Shown here in pieces: positions 36,105-45,294 of a DNA stretch of 64,000 bases. The DNA is from Marinobacterium mangrovicola (GTDB taxonomy: Bacteria; Pseudomonadota; Gammaproteobacteria; Pseudomonadales; Balneatricaceae), in contig NZ_SMFU01000007.1 of assembly GCF_004339595.1 (NCBI RefSeq), positions 248,001 to 312,000 on the forward strand. Direction: 5' to 3'. Numbering within the stretch: the first letter of the stretch is position 1; the number at the start of each line of letters is the position of its first letter. Below the pieces are notes generated by a model, which was not told the DNA's origin, made no database searches, and worked only from the letters and a program-made list of their open reading frames with translations. Both the position numbers and the translations under genes were made by a program.

Positions 36105-39100
36105 TCAAAGTGGAGTTTTGTTCAGATAGAGTGACTCAGTATGCTCATGCCGAAAATCGAACAGGTACGGTTTTTGGTTGGAGCCCAATTCATCATCGGC
36201 CGTTGTTGGTCGGCTAACGCTAAGGCCACGCTGGACCGGGTTGAACTCACCACGGGCCATTTCGCCGATCATCTCGGGTACACGGTCGCTGCCGTAATTC
36301 AGCCACTCCAACAGGCCCAGTCGGCCATCGGCCGGTTTGTAGTCGGCGCGACCGGCGGCAAGTCCTTCCGAGAGCAGCGCGTAGCTTAAAAAACCATGGC
36401 GCAGGTTATCGCTTTCCAGGGCAAACTGTTCCGCCTGGCTGGCGGCCAGAAAGATCATCGCCTTGTCGTAAGCGAGCTGTCCCAGGCCACGGCTGCCCAT
36501 GGGGCCCGGCTTGAAGCCGGGGCTGGCGATACCCGCGGCGGAGTGGCAGGCGTCGACAATCATTACGAACTCGCCCATATCGATGGGGCGTAGCCAGCGC
36601 GCCAACTCATCGCTGGAAAGGGCATTTGCAAGCACCGTATCGTTGATCTCCCGCTGTGTCCCCGCACCTATATCCTCCAGCATGAAATAGAACTGGCCAT
36701 CGTTGTGAACATAACCGTGACCGCTGAAGCTGATAAACAGACTGTCGTTCAGATCCGGGCTATATCCTTGTAGCCAGCTGCTCTCGCTGTCTCCGGTTTC
36801 CGCGAAAGCGGCGAGGCGTTGCTGCAGTGCCGCCTTGGTTGCCCGTTCTCCCGGCTGGCTGTGGCTGTCCGATATCAGCGGCACCGAGACCACCTCATCG
36901 AAGGCGCCGCTGGCCTCCAGTGACTGTTTCAGCTGTGCCTGCATCTGGCGCGCATCGTTGGCGGCATAGCGCAGGTTCCAGGCGCTGTTCTCATATTCGT
37001 TGACGCCGATGGTGAGCAGGTAGGCCACGCGGGGCGAGGTAGCCGCTGTGGACGTTTGTGGAGTCAGCGTCAGAGCCGAACGTTCGCTGCGGATACCATC
37101 GCGGTTGAATGCATAGGCACTTAGTTCGACAGGGGCGTCTGTGGCCGGCAGCTGGATACCTGGCAGACTGATCAGGGTTTCGTCGCCCTCCATGGGCAGC
37201 TCGCCATCCCGCCGGGGCGCGAACCCCACCAGTTGGCCGTCACGGAACAGGCGCAGGTCCCGGGCGCCCGACCACTCACCGTCAGCGGTACGTGTTTGTC
37301 TGATACGAATTTGCACATCCACTCGCAGCGGATCTTCGGCGGTCGGAGTGGCAGCCAGAATCTCTACCTCGGACGGAGCGCGATTCAGCGCCAACAGTGG
37401 GGTAGGGGCCTGCAGTTGCTCACCGGCCAGCAGTCGGCCCAATAATCCGGGTTCATAATAGTCGCGCATGAAGGCCTGCAGCGGCAGCGCTTGGCGCGGT
37501 GCGTCGGGCAGCACCCAGGAGACGGCGTCAATATCGCCGGGGCGGTCGCTGTCGTAGCGGCCCTGGGGATCGATAACCAGCCACTCATCGCTGCCGAGAT
37601 GCATTAGTGAGGCAAGAAAGTCCCGTTTTCCGTTCGGCCAGAGTTGCAGGGTGCCATCCGGCGTGGCGCTCAGCAGTGCCTGGTCGTCGCTGCTGTAGGT
37701 CAACTGTTCGATCTGGCCGTCGAACACCCGCGAATCGAGCAACTGCCCATCCTGGGTACGAAAACGCTGGATAAAACTCATGGAACTGGCATTGATCACG
37801 ACTGCCAGCTCTTCGCCGTTTGAGGCCGGAGCCACCGCAGCGATCTCGCCCAGCGTTGATGGCTGGCGCCAGAGCAGAGCGCCGTCGGCGCTGCGCAGCT
37901 GCAGCTCGTTGCGCAGGGCGATCAGAAGTTGGACCCCATCCGCAGCGGGTACCTCAGCAGCGGGTATCAGAGTCAGCTGCTGGGGTTCCAGGTCATTCAA
38001 ATCGGCCTCAAGGGAAAACTCTGTCAGGGTTTTACCGCTATGCAGATCGAGCCAGCGCGCGGTGGTGGGCTGCCCCCAGGGCGCTTCGTCACGCACCAGC
38101 AGCCGTTCTCCGCCAGCGTCCAGAGCGAGCCATTGCACAGCATCAAGCTGCCAGGGCATCAGTTGTGCATCCGCCGGATCTGCTGCGTTGATCAGGCGCG
38201 CCTTAAGACGGTTCTTATCGCCATAGTAGCCGTTGCTCTCCAGGCTCCAGAGCTGGTTTTCGGCGGCCGCGCCAAGCGCGACGATATCGGGGTAGAACTC
38301 CTCATCCCAGCGTGGCAGCTCGGTTGTGGCAAGCGTTCCGCTATCACTATCCAGACGCTGCAGATCCAGGCTCTGGAAACCCCAGAGTTGGGCGTCGATC
38401 CGCTGCCATTCCATCAGTGAGGATACCTCCAGGCGGGAGGCGACCCGGCCAGCAGCGGTGTCCCAGCGGATCAGCTCGGCATCGCCCGCGAAGGTCTTAA
38501 CCACGGCCTCCAGGGTTTCCGTCTGGGGTTGCCAGAAGGCAGCCTTTACCTGGCGTACCTTGGGTGTATGCCGGGCAACAAGGTTCTCCGGTGTCAGGGT
38601 GAGCAGCTGGCCGCTGCGGTCGGCGACCAGGGCCAGTTGTTCACTCTGATTGATCGAGGCGGAGGTGGCATCGAATCCAAGCGCCTGCAGAGGTTTTGCA
38701 AAGTCGCTGAGGTCTGGCAGGCGGCAGCGCTCGGCGCAGGCTTCAGCCTCGGTTTGTCCGGGTTTCCTCCGGTCACCATCGCCGCTCAACCAGGCCTCTC
38801 CTGCGATCGATACCAGGTAGCGACCCTGATCCTCCTGCCACTGTGTGACCTGTTCCAGTTGATCCCTTTCGGGGTGCCAGCGATAGATCGCTGTGACGGC
38901 CGGATCTGTTGCTGTTGTGTCTGGCACAGTCTCCGGATTAGAGGATAGATCGCCGAAAATCGGTTTGGGATCGGGGGCGAACTGCAGCAGCAGTGCATCT
39001 GTGGAAGCGTCGGATCCGCTATCCGCAACCAGGGATCTGAGCTTCGCATCACCGGTTTGCGTGGCAAAACCCTGGCGGCTGCGCGCCAGTATCAGAGTGA

Positions 39101-41225
39101 AGTCGTTGGTATCCCAGAGATAGATAAACTGGTCCTGCAGGGCGGCGATGTAGCGGCCATCCCCGGTGAGGGCAAAGGTCTCGATATTACTGCTGCTGTC
39201 GGTCCGTAACTGGGCCAGTTCACGCCCGGTATCCAGATCCCAGACGCGGATCCGGTTGTCGCTGAACCCCTGGGTTAGCAGAAGACGATCATCCGGGCTG
39301 ATCGCCAGATTGACGATGGCGTCATCTCCGGCCTGGAACTGGCGCAGCGTTCGGCCTGAATCGCTTTCCCAGAGGGTACAACGGCCCTTGTCGCCGCAGC
39401 TGATCGCCTGTTGCCCGTCATGGGTCAGTGCCAGGGCGGTGACGGCGCGCCAGATGGCGCTGCTGCGTTCATGACCTACATCCACCGTCAGCCTCGGCAG
39501 ACTGCTGCCGGCACCCATAGGTTCCGCCTTCAGCACGGCCGCCTGAGACTGGATGTTGTCTTTGCGGTGTTTGAACCATAGAGTGTCGAAATAACGGATC
39601 GGGTTGGGTTGCAGCAGTTCACCTTCGAGCCGTAGTTGCAGGGCGGACGGATTGACCGCCTGCTGAGCCAGGGCGATCAGGCTCTCCTGAATGGCGCCAT
39701 CGGAAAAGCCGAAGCCGCTGCTGCCCAGTTCGAGCCAGGTTTTTGCTCTGTCTACCTGACCATCGACAGCCAGCAGAAGACCGTAGAGCGCACTGTAGTA
39801 GCCACTTTTTATTTCGCCCGCGTCTTTATCCTGCTCCGCCAGCGGCTGCAGCCAGTCGAGCGCCGCAGTGATCTCACCCTCTGCGTAGGCCTGCTCTGCC
39901 AGGTTATGGCGTGCGTGCCGCCAGAGGCGCTCGTTTTCGGGGTTGGCGGTGAACTGCTCAAGCGTATCCAGGGCCGCCGTGTCGCCCCCAAGCGCCCGGT
40001 ACAGCGCCAGATTGTGATTCAGGGCCCGCATCTCTGCAGGGGGCGCGAAGCGCTGCCTCAGCGTCACTATCACCTGCTGCAGCTGCTCGGCATCCTGGTA
40101 ACGGCCTAGCTGAAATGAGGTGATCGCCGCATGCTCAATCAGGGCGGCGATAGAGGCAGGATCGACCTTGGCCTCCAGCTGCGCCTGGTGCTGCTGGAAA
40201 AATTCGAACACCGCCTCGGTCTGCTCGAGCAGGCTGGCGTATTCTCCCAGCGCCATCGACAGCCGCGCTCTGGCCAGCAGCACCTGCAGCTCCAGTTCCG
40301 GTGAGCCTTGGGCGATGGTCGCAGCTTCATCAAGGGCTGAGCGTGCCTCGGCTACCTGTGCGCTGCCGGGCGCATCCACCTCGGTAATGCCGGCCTTGCC
40401 GAGCTTCAGGTTGACCTCGATATCGGTCAGGCCACGGGTATGGGCGATCTCCTCCGCCTGTTTCAGCGAGTTGTCCAGGCTGTATTCCGCGCCCATTTCT
40501 GCGCTGCAGACCTGTGGCTGTGATAGCCGAAGGTCCACCAGCAGCCGCCAGGCTTCCGCGCGCTCTGCAGCCTCTCGGGCGGTCTCGAAACGCTGCTTCA
40601 GGCGCTGTGGCAGGTCGCCGGAGCAGCGCTGATCGAAACCCTGTTGGTTGATCAAGGCAGCGATAAATTGGGGCCCCAGGGCCGAAAACTCCGCCTTGCT
40701 GAGCAGAGCCTGCTCGGGCAGCTTTTCGGTGAACTGGTCGATCTGCGCCAGCGTCGCCTCCAGCGGGGCAGGGCTGAGTCCGGCATAGCCGGGTGCAATG
40801 CTGAACTTCGCCAGCCGGTGCAGCATCACCAGCATCCGCGCTGATTGCGCCGAGTTATAGAAATTCAGCGCCTGCTGGGTGAACTGCATGGCGTTGACAC
40901 GATGGGTTGCAGATCGATTGCCGTCGTCGAACCCTAGCTGGTCCGAGGCCATTTCTGCGGTTCGCGAGGCGGCTTCTGCCAGTCGGGCGAGTTCCAGCTC
41001 AGGAGCCTGGTTCATGATCGCTTCGTTGTAAGTTCTGCGCAGGCGCTCAGCGCAGCGGTCGGCATCAAGCTGCTCGGTATCGCAAACCGCACTCAGGCTG
41101 AGCACCTCCTGCGGGATCGAGCGGTAATCCGGCTCAACCGCTGCAACCAACTGTGGAACCGTAAGCAGCGTCAGCAGTAGCGCTAAGGGTATGGGTGATG
41201 ACCGGGTCGGCAGGCGAAGAAGCAC
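36105..41225 (-). CDS. Exported TPR-WD40-caspase protein
   Basis: The 1706-residue protein has an N-terminal signal sequence (about 8-28, LLLTLLTVPQLVAA). A long helical TPR-like region (about 30-560) precedes WD40-type propeller blades (about 580-1200, such as DNRIRVWDLDTGREL). A short DPQGRYDSDRPGD segment is common in WD40-caspases. The C-terminal peptidase C14 domain (about 1395-1690) keeps His1503 in SFSGHG and Cys1560 in DACHSAAG. The start is a GTG at 41225 with TAGGA upstream, 25 bp after the anti-sigma gene, so it is the third gene of a sigma / anti-sigma / protease operon. A periplasmic caspase in one operon with a membrane anti-sigma factor suggests it may cleave that factor or be induced by the sigma factor. 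Confidence 0.87.
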   Translation of the reverse strand: MLLRLPTRSSPIPLALLLTLLTVPQLVAAVEPDYRSIPQEVLSLSAVCDTEQLDADRCAERLRRTYNEAIMNQAPELELARLAEAASRTAEMASDQLGFDDGNRSATHRVNAMQFTQQALNFYNSAQSARMLVMLHRLAKFSIAPGYAGLSPAPLEATLAQIDQFTEKLPEQALLSKAEFSALGPQFIAALINQQGFDQRCSGDLPQRLKQRFETAREAAERAEAWRLLVDLRLSQPQVCSAEMGAEYSLDNSLKQAEEIAHTRGLTDIEVNLKLGKAGITEVDAPGSAQVAEARSALDEAATIAQGSPELELQVLLARARLSMALGEYASLLEQTEAVFEFFQQHQAQLEAKVDPASIAALIEHAAITSFQLGRYQDAEQLQQVIVTLRQRFAPPAEMRALNHNLALYRALGGDTAALDTLEQFTANPENERLWRHARHNLAEQAYAEGEITAALDWLQPLAEQDKDAGEIKSGYYSALYGLLLAVDGQVDRAKTWLELGSSGFGFSDGAIQESLIALAQQAVNPSALQLRLEGELLQPNPIRYFDTLWFKHRKDNIQSQAAVLKAEPMGAGSSLPRLTVDVGHERSSAIWRAVTALALTHDGQQAISCGDKGRCTLWESDSGRTLRQFQAGDDAIVNLAISPDDRLLLTQGFSDNRIRVWDLDTGRELAQLRTDSSSNIETFALTGDGRYIAALQDQFIYLWDTNDFTLILARSRQGFATQTGDAKLRSLVADSGSDASTDALLLQFAPDPKPIFGDLSSNPETVPDTTATDPAVTAIYRWHPERDQLEQVTQWQEDQGRYLVSIAGEAWLSGDGDRRKPGQTEAEACAERCRLPDLSDFAKPLQALGFDATSASINQSEQLALVADRSGQLLTLTPENLVARHTPKVRQVKAAFWQPQTETLEAVVKTFAGDAELIRWDTAAGRVASRLEVSSLMEWQRIDAQLWGFQSLDLQRLDSDSGTLATTELPRWDEEFYPDIVALGAAAENQLWSLESNGYYGDKNRLKARLINAADPADAQLMPWQLDAVQWLALDAGGERLLVRDEAPWGQPTTARWLDLHSGKTLTEFSLEADLNDLEPQQLTLIPAAEVPAADGVQLLIALRNELQLRSADGALLWRQPSTLGEIAAVAPASNGEELAVVINASSMSFIQRFRTQDGQLLDSRVFDGQIEQLTYSSDDQALLSATPDGTLQLWPNGKRDFLASLMHLGSDEWLVIDPQGRYDSDRPGDIDAVSWVLPDAPRQALPLQAFMRDYYEPGLLGRLLAGEQLQAPTPLLALNRAPSEVEILAATPTAEDPLRVDVQIRIRQTRTADGEWSGARDLRLFRDGQLVGFAPRRDGELPMEGDETLISLPGIQLPATDAPVELSAYAFNRDGIRSERSALTLTPQTSTAATSPRVAYLLTIGVNEYENSAWNLRYAANDARQMQAQLKQSLEASGAFDEVVSVPLISDSHSQPGERATKAALQQRLAAFAETGDSESSWLQGYSPDLNDSLFISFSGHGYVHNDGQFYFMLEDIGAGTQREINDTVLANALSSDELARWLRPIDMGEFVMIVDACHSAAGIASPGFKPGPMGSRGLGQLAYDKAMIFLAASQAEQFALESDNLRHGFLSYALLSEGLAAGRADYKPADGRLGLLEWLNYGSDRVPEMIGEMARGEFNPVQRGLSVSRPTTADDELGSNQKPYLFDFRHEHTESLYLNKTPL

Positions 41226-41250
41226 GTCGATTATCCTATCTGGTGTCTGG

Positions 41251-42042
41251 TCAAGGTTTCAGCAGCGCCTGGAGTTGCCTCATCTGAGCATCGATAAAAT
41301 CGCAGCTCGCCTGAGGTTCTGGCAGGGAATCGGCCGGCGGCGGCAGCGTGATCCGGGCTATCTGATCCGGTTCGCTTGCGCAGATCGCGGCGCCGATCAC
41401 CAGCCAGCGGCCGCGCTCGAACGCCGGGTTTTGCGATGGCTGAGGCTTGTCCCCGTATTGCTGCTGGGCCATCTCCAGTTGCGCCTCGCCGATGCCGCCG
41501 AAGCTGGTGGCTATTCCGGCCCTTTGCTGCCCGGCGTAAATCCCCGCCAGCATTGCCGTGGTTTCAGGGTCGACGGCGATCGGCAGTGCACGCATTCGTG
41601 GTTGCTCACTGAGAAACTCGACCAGCTGTGGCGAGTATTCGGCATAGGCCTGATCCAGGCTCAGCGGGCCATCGGTGCCGGGGCTGAGTATCAGCCAGCC
41701 GACAAGCAGTGCAGCGGCGGCGGTGCCCAGACCGCCGACGCCGGCCAGCCAGTGCCGCCAGCGCTTGGGTTGATGACGGCCTGAGATACTGCTGACATTG
41801 GTGTCGGAGGTTTCCCAGCATTCCAGGTCGGTCAGCAGTTGTTGCCACTGGCTGTAAAGCTCACTGTTATTGGCGAGATGGCTGATCACCTGCTGGCGCC
41901 GCTCCAACGGCAGGCGGTTATCGAGCAGGGCGGCCAGGTCTTCGTTATCGGGCTCAGGGCCTGAGGCGGTGCTGGCTTCGGCAATCGCCAGCGCCAGACG
42001 GGCCAGGTATTCCTGCTGCTGCTCGTCTCTGTCTGCGGTCAT
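41251..42042 (-). CDS. Probable membrane-anchored anti-sigma factor
   Basis: The 263-residue protein has an acidic helical N-terminal domain (1-95) with the anti-sigma-like pattern DLAALLDNRLPLERRQQVISHLANNSEL but no zinc-binding HxxxCxxC. One membrane helix (about 99-119) is preceded by KRWRHW, which predicts an N-in orientation, and a periplasmic C-terminal domain of about 140 residues follows. It lies between a sigma factor gene and the WD40-caspase gene. The ATG at 42042 follows AGGGGGTGG; a longer frame from 42174 would overlap the sigma gene. The identification rests on context and topology as much as on sequence. Confidence 0.72.
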   Translation of the reverse strand: MTADRDEQQQEYLARLALAIAEASTASGPEPDNEDLAALLDNRLPLERRQQVISHLANNSELYSQWQQLLTDLECWETSDTNVSSISGRHQPKRWRHWLAGVGGLGTAAAALLVGWLILSPGTDGPLSLDQAYAEYSPQLVEFLSEQPRMRALPIAVDPETTAMLAGIYAGQQRAGIATSFGGIGEAQLEMAQQQYGDKPQPSQNPAFERGRWLVIGAAICASEPDQIARITLPPPADSLPEPQASCDFIDAQMRQLQALLKP

Positions 42043-42127
42043 TGCGCCACCCCCTGAACACTCTGATGGACAGAGCCGCGGAACAGCGCTGCTTTTTTCG
42101 TTTCTTTTTGTGCCGCCAGTTTGATGA

Positions 42128-42919
42128 TCACAGTAACTCCTCCGGCAGCAGATTATGTCTTTGCAGCACTGCACGCAGTTCGGTAAGCGCCTGTTTCGCC
42201 ACCCGCGCCGGTTTGTGTGCCGGCAGATTCAGGGCCCGGGCGATGGCGCTGAACTTCATGCCATCGACGTAGGCCATGCGCAGCACCAGCCGCTGTTCGT
42301 CATCCAGCGTCAGCTGAGCCCCCAGGTTGTTCAGTGCATCCTGGGTCTGAGCCTTGTTCTCCGGCTCCTGGTTGAGTACCACCTGGTGTAGCAGCAGTAG
42401 CAGCGTTTCCATGGAGGAGTCGGATTGCGCGGCGGGTGTATGCGCTTCCTCTTCGGGTTCCTGCTCCGTGGTGACAGCACCAGTCTGCTGGCCGCACCAG
42501 GGCAGCCGTGCCTTGATGGTGCGCACCATATCCAGCAGTCCGACGCTGTTACGCAGGGTCTCGTCTCTGCCGGCGAGACGTTCGATGGCGGCAGGGACCG
42601 GCTGGCGTTCCAGGCAGATAAGCTTCCACAGCGTCAGCCAGGTGTCTCCCAGCTGCTTCAGCCAGGCCGGCGGACGGATGCGGCCATACTGCTTGCGCGC
42701 GTGCTCCTCAACCAGGTTGCTGCACAGGGTATAAAGGTAGGTTTGTGGCAGGGAACGGCCGGTGAATTTACGGCACAGTTGCCAGTCGTCGGCACTGAGC
42801 TTCTCCAGCACATACTGGCTGGCAACCTCCGCATCCACGGTCTTGCCGAAACGACGTTCGCACAGCGCGGAGATCCGGCCCTGCGTCTGTTGATCAAATA
42901 CGATGGCGGACCAGTCCAT
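42128..42919 (-). CDS. Divergent sigma-70 family (ECF-like) sigma factor
   Basis: The 263-residue protein has a region-2-like part (about 20-85; YVLEKLSADDWQLCRKFTGRSLPQTYLYTL, then NLVEEHARKQYGRIRPP). It also has a region-4-like C-terminal helix-turn-helix (about 205-255; LDDEQRLVLRMAYVDGMKFSAIARALN). The middle (about 110-200) is longer than in simple ECF factors and includes an acidic Glu-rich linker. It heads the leftward operon with the anti-sigma and WD40-caspase genes and is divergent from the CHASE2 gene. It probably directs its own operon and perhaps nearby genes, but I could not define its promoter motif. Confidence 0.78.
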   Translation of the reverse strand: MDWSAIVFDQQTQGRISALCERRFGKTVDAEVASQYVLEKLSADDWQLCRKFTGRSLPQTYLYTLCSNLVEEHARKQYGRIRPPAWLKQLGDTWLTLWKLICLERQPVPAAIERLAGRDETLRNSVGLLDMVRTIKARLPWCGQQTGAVTTEQEPEEEAHTPAAQSDSSMETLLLLLHQVVLNQEPENKAQTQDALNNLGAQLTLDDEQRLVLRMAYVDGMKFSAIARALNLPAHKPARVAKQALTELRAVLQRHNLLPEELL

Positions 42920-43146
42920 CTGTCCCTCTAAGGCTGTAATCGCTCTACTCCTCGTGAAGAATCACCGGCCAGAAACCTTGATTAGGTCGGAGTTTAGGTG
43001 AGCGGTCAATAAATCACTCTCAGGTTTTCCGATCTCCTTCGCGATAATCGCTGCCCGCGATAGCAGATCGAGGTAGATGGTGGCGATATATGGACGTGCC
43101 CGGGAGCGGCGGGTAAATTGCTCGGAAGCTTATATAAGGGAGAGGC

Positions 43147-44517
43147 ATGAAGGGGATACGCGCAAGGGTTGATGGCTTGATCACCTCGCTGCTGTGCAGC
43201 CGGGCCGGGTTTGCATGGAAGTGGTTGTTCCTTATGCTGGCCGGTGGCTGGATGATCTATTCCAACCCCTTTGGTATAAGTGCCGCTACCGATCGTGCTT
43301 CGGAGCAGGCGATTTACCGCATGACTTCCGGCTGGTATGACAGCGAGCCGGGACAGCGCTCTATTCTTGTGGTGCTGTTTAACGACCGCAGCATCGACAA
43401 TCTTTATCCCGCCTTCTGGCAGGCCAACGACTGGCCGCTCTCCTATCTCGATCAGGTGAACCTGCTGTCGCTACTGATGGCGCAGAAGCCCCGGGCACTG
43501 TTCTACGACGTGATGTGGATGAAAAGACGCTCCGTCGATCCCTCCTTTGAACGGGCGCTACAAAAGCTCGAACGCAGCCAACAGTTGACCGGCGTACCAC
43601 TGCTGCTGGCGTCGGGGACAGTGGATGCGCCGCTTGAGCCTGAGCTTGCCGAACGCCTGCAGCGCTTTGCGGAGCCGGTGATCAACGGCTGGGAGGCGGT
43701 CGGCGATTACTACCCGTTGCAGGTGAACGAACGGACCACGGCGGCCATGGCGCTTTACCAACACTATTGTGAAGGCGCCGGTTGCACGCCGACGGCGGAA
43801 GCGTATTCAGTGCCCATGAGTGTGCGCTGGAGCTCTATTCCTGCGCCTGCGCTGGTGGAGCATCGCCGTGACCAGTGTCGGCAAACGGACTCCGGCCTTG
43901 TTTCGGCGCTACTGGAACTACCGGTGAAGCTGTTCGAGGGTGCGTTTCAAAGCTTTATAGATAGCAGTGAGGTGCCGGTATGCGCTCCGCAGCGGGTGCT
44001 ATACGCCGATGAGTTGATGGCGCTGGCGCGCTCGCCAGATCCCGAACAGCGGCAACAGTTGCACGACTGGATCAACGGCAGCCTGGTGCTGGTCGGAGGC
44101 CAGATCGAGGGGCTTCAGGATTATGTGGTCTCACCGGTGCACGGAACCCTGCCTGGGGTTTTCTTCCATGCCATGGCGCTGGATAACCTGATGGCCAGTG
44201 GAGAAAGCTATATCCGCGATGGCTCGCGGGCTCGGCCATTGTTATTACTATTCTGGGGGATTTTTTGTCTGGCGTTGATTGCCTTGCGAAGTCGTCGCGC
44301 ACGTGCGATCGGCTGGACCCGTCAGTTGGGTGACAGCTACTGGCTGCTTGGTGGCTGTTTTGTGCTGCTGATGCTGGTGTTCAGCTATGGTTGGCTGCAT
44401 CTGGCGCCGGCCGGCTGGATCTCGCTGCTGGCGATGGGGGGGGTGGGGATGCTGCTGCTTGAGCGCCTGGATCGTAACTATTCTGACCCGTTAAATCGGG
44501 AGGGTTCGGGGCGATGA
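43147..44517 (+). CDS. CHASE2-domain membrane protein without output domain
   Basis: The 456-residue protein has one N-terminal membrane helix (about 23-42), an extracytoplasmic CHASE2 domain (about 45-360; RSILVVLFNDRSIDNLYP, FYDVMWMKRR, GSLVLVGGQIEGLQDYVVSPVHG, LPGVFFHAMALDNL) and three C-terminal helices (about 365-445). CHASE2 proteins usually end in a kinase, cyclase or diguanylate cyclase; here the protein stops 11 residues after the last helix. The gene is divergent from the sigma-factor operon and overlaps the next small gene by 4 bp. It may be the sensor of the sigma system or act through a partner protein. Confidence 0.87.
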   Translation: MKGIRARVDGLITSLLCSRAGFAWKWLFLMLAGGWMIYSNPFGISAATDRASEQAIYRMTSGWYDSEPGQRSILVVLFNDRSIDNLYPAFWQANDWPLSYLDQVNLLSLLMAQKPRALFYDVMWMKRRSVDPSFERALQKLERSQQLTGVPLLLASGTVDAPLEPELAERLQRFAEPVINGWEAVGDYYPLQVNERTTAAMALYQHYCEGAGCTPTAEAYSVPMSVRWSSIPAPALVEHRRDQCRQTDSGLVSALLELPVKLFEGAFQSFIDSSEVPVCAPQRVLYADELMALARSPDPEQRQQLHDWINGSLVLVGGQIEGLQDYVVSPVHGTLPGVFFHAMALDNLMASGESYIRDGSRARPLLLLFWGIFCLALIALRSRRARAIGWTRQLGDSYWLLGGCFVLLMLVFSYGWLHLAPAGWISLLAMGGVGMLLLERLDRNYSDPLNREGSGR

Positions 44518-44906
44518 TAGCGATATTTCGCGCAGGGTTGCTGCTCACTGTCCTGATGACTGTGGTTCCAGTGCAGGCGCAGCCGCTGGTCGAGGCTTGG
44601 TTAGAACCGGCGGTGGATCTCACGCTGCCGGATGGAAGCTGGGAGGTCATCGATCGTGAACGTCTACCCCAGCCACCACTGACTATCCTGCAGAGCGAAG
44701 GGCGACAGCTGCTGGTGAATATGCCGGGGCTGGGCTTGCGCTGGGTGGGGCGCAGTTCGGTGCAACTCAGTGAGGAGAATGCACTGTTGCTTGAGTGTCA
44801 GGAGAGCGTGGCTGGAAAGGCGGAAGACTATCGCAACTATGGCCTGCGCGGGCTGGAGCAGGGGGTTGCCCTACACTGCATCAACAGGGTTGATGAGGAT
44901 CGCTGA
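44514..44906 (+). CDS. Small periplasmic protein paired with the CHASE2 protein
   Basis: The 130-residue protein has a signal peptide (about 1-22, VVPVQAQ) and a mature part of about 108 residues with two Cys (LLLECQES, ALHCINRV) that could form a disulfide. It overlaps the CHASE2 gene (ATGA), so the two are translationally coupled and probably act together on the periplasmic side. I do not recognise a family. Confidence 0.72.
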   Translation: MIAIFRAGLLLTVLMTVVPVQAQPLVEAWLEPAVDLTLPDGSWEVIDRERLPQPPLTILQSEGRQLLVNMPGLGLRWVGRSSVQLSEENALLLECQESVAGKAEDYRNYGLRGLEQGVALHCINRVDEDR

Positions 44907-45294
44907 TGCCTGGCATCGGTAAATCGCTTTGTCAGGGAGAGGGCTCTTCTATGCCTCAGCCTGCAACTGATGGCGGATATCTGGCAGTCAGTGAAAAAGT
45001 GATCAGATAAAAAACTGTAGCGTTTTCGCGCTCCGGTCCATCTCAAAGGAAAAAAGAGCTCTGATCAGACCGGAGGCCAGTGGAATGACGCAAACTACAT
45101 ATCGAGAAGACAGCCCGTTGCCAGGTATTCCGGCAGCGAAATCTTTTGCATTCATTGAGCTCTGCGAGCCAGTTAAGGATCAAAGCGCCGCAGGGGCTCC
45201 GCCTCCTGTCTTTAAGGCGTTTATCTCTGCCTGGAGCGGCAGGAACAATCGGCTGAATCAGCAACCGTTACACAACAGGGAAGAAAAACGGGTT
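44907..45294. other. 388-bp region before the macroglobulin gene
   Basis: The stretch holds no separate convincing gene. A frame in phase with the macroglobulin gene opens at an ATG at 45085, with a strong GGAGG upstream. It would add 70 residues before the chosen start and place the signal peptide about 100 residues into the protein. No sigma-54 site with correct spacing was found. Confidence 0.5.
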
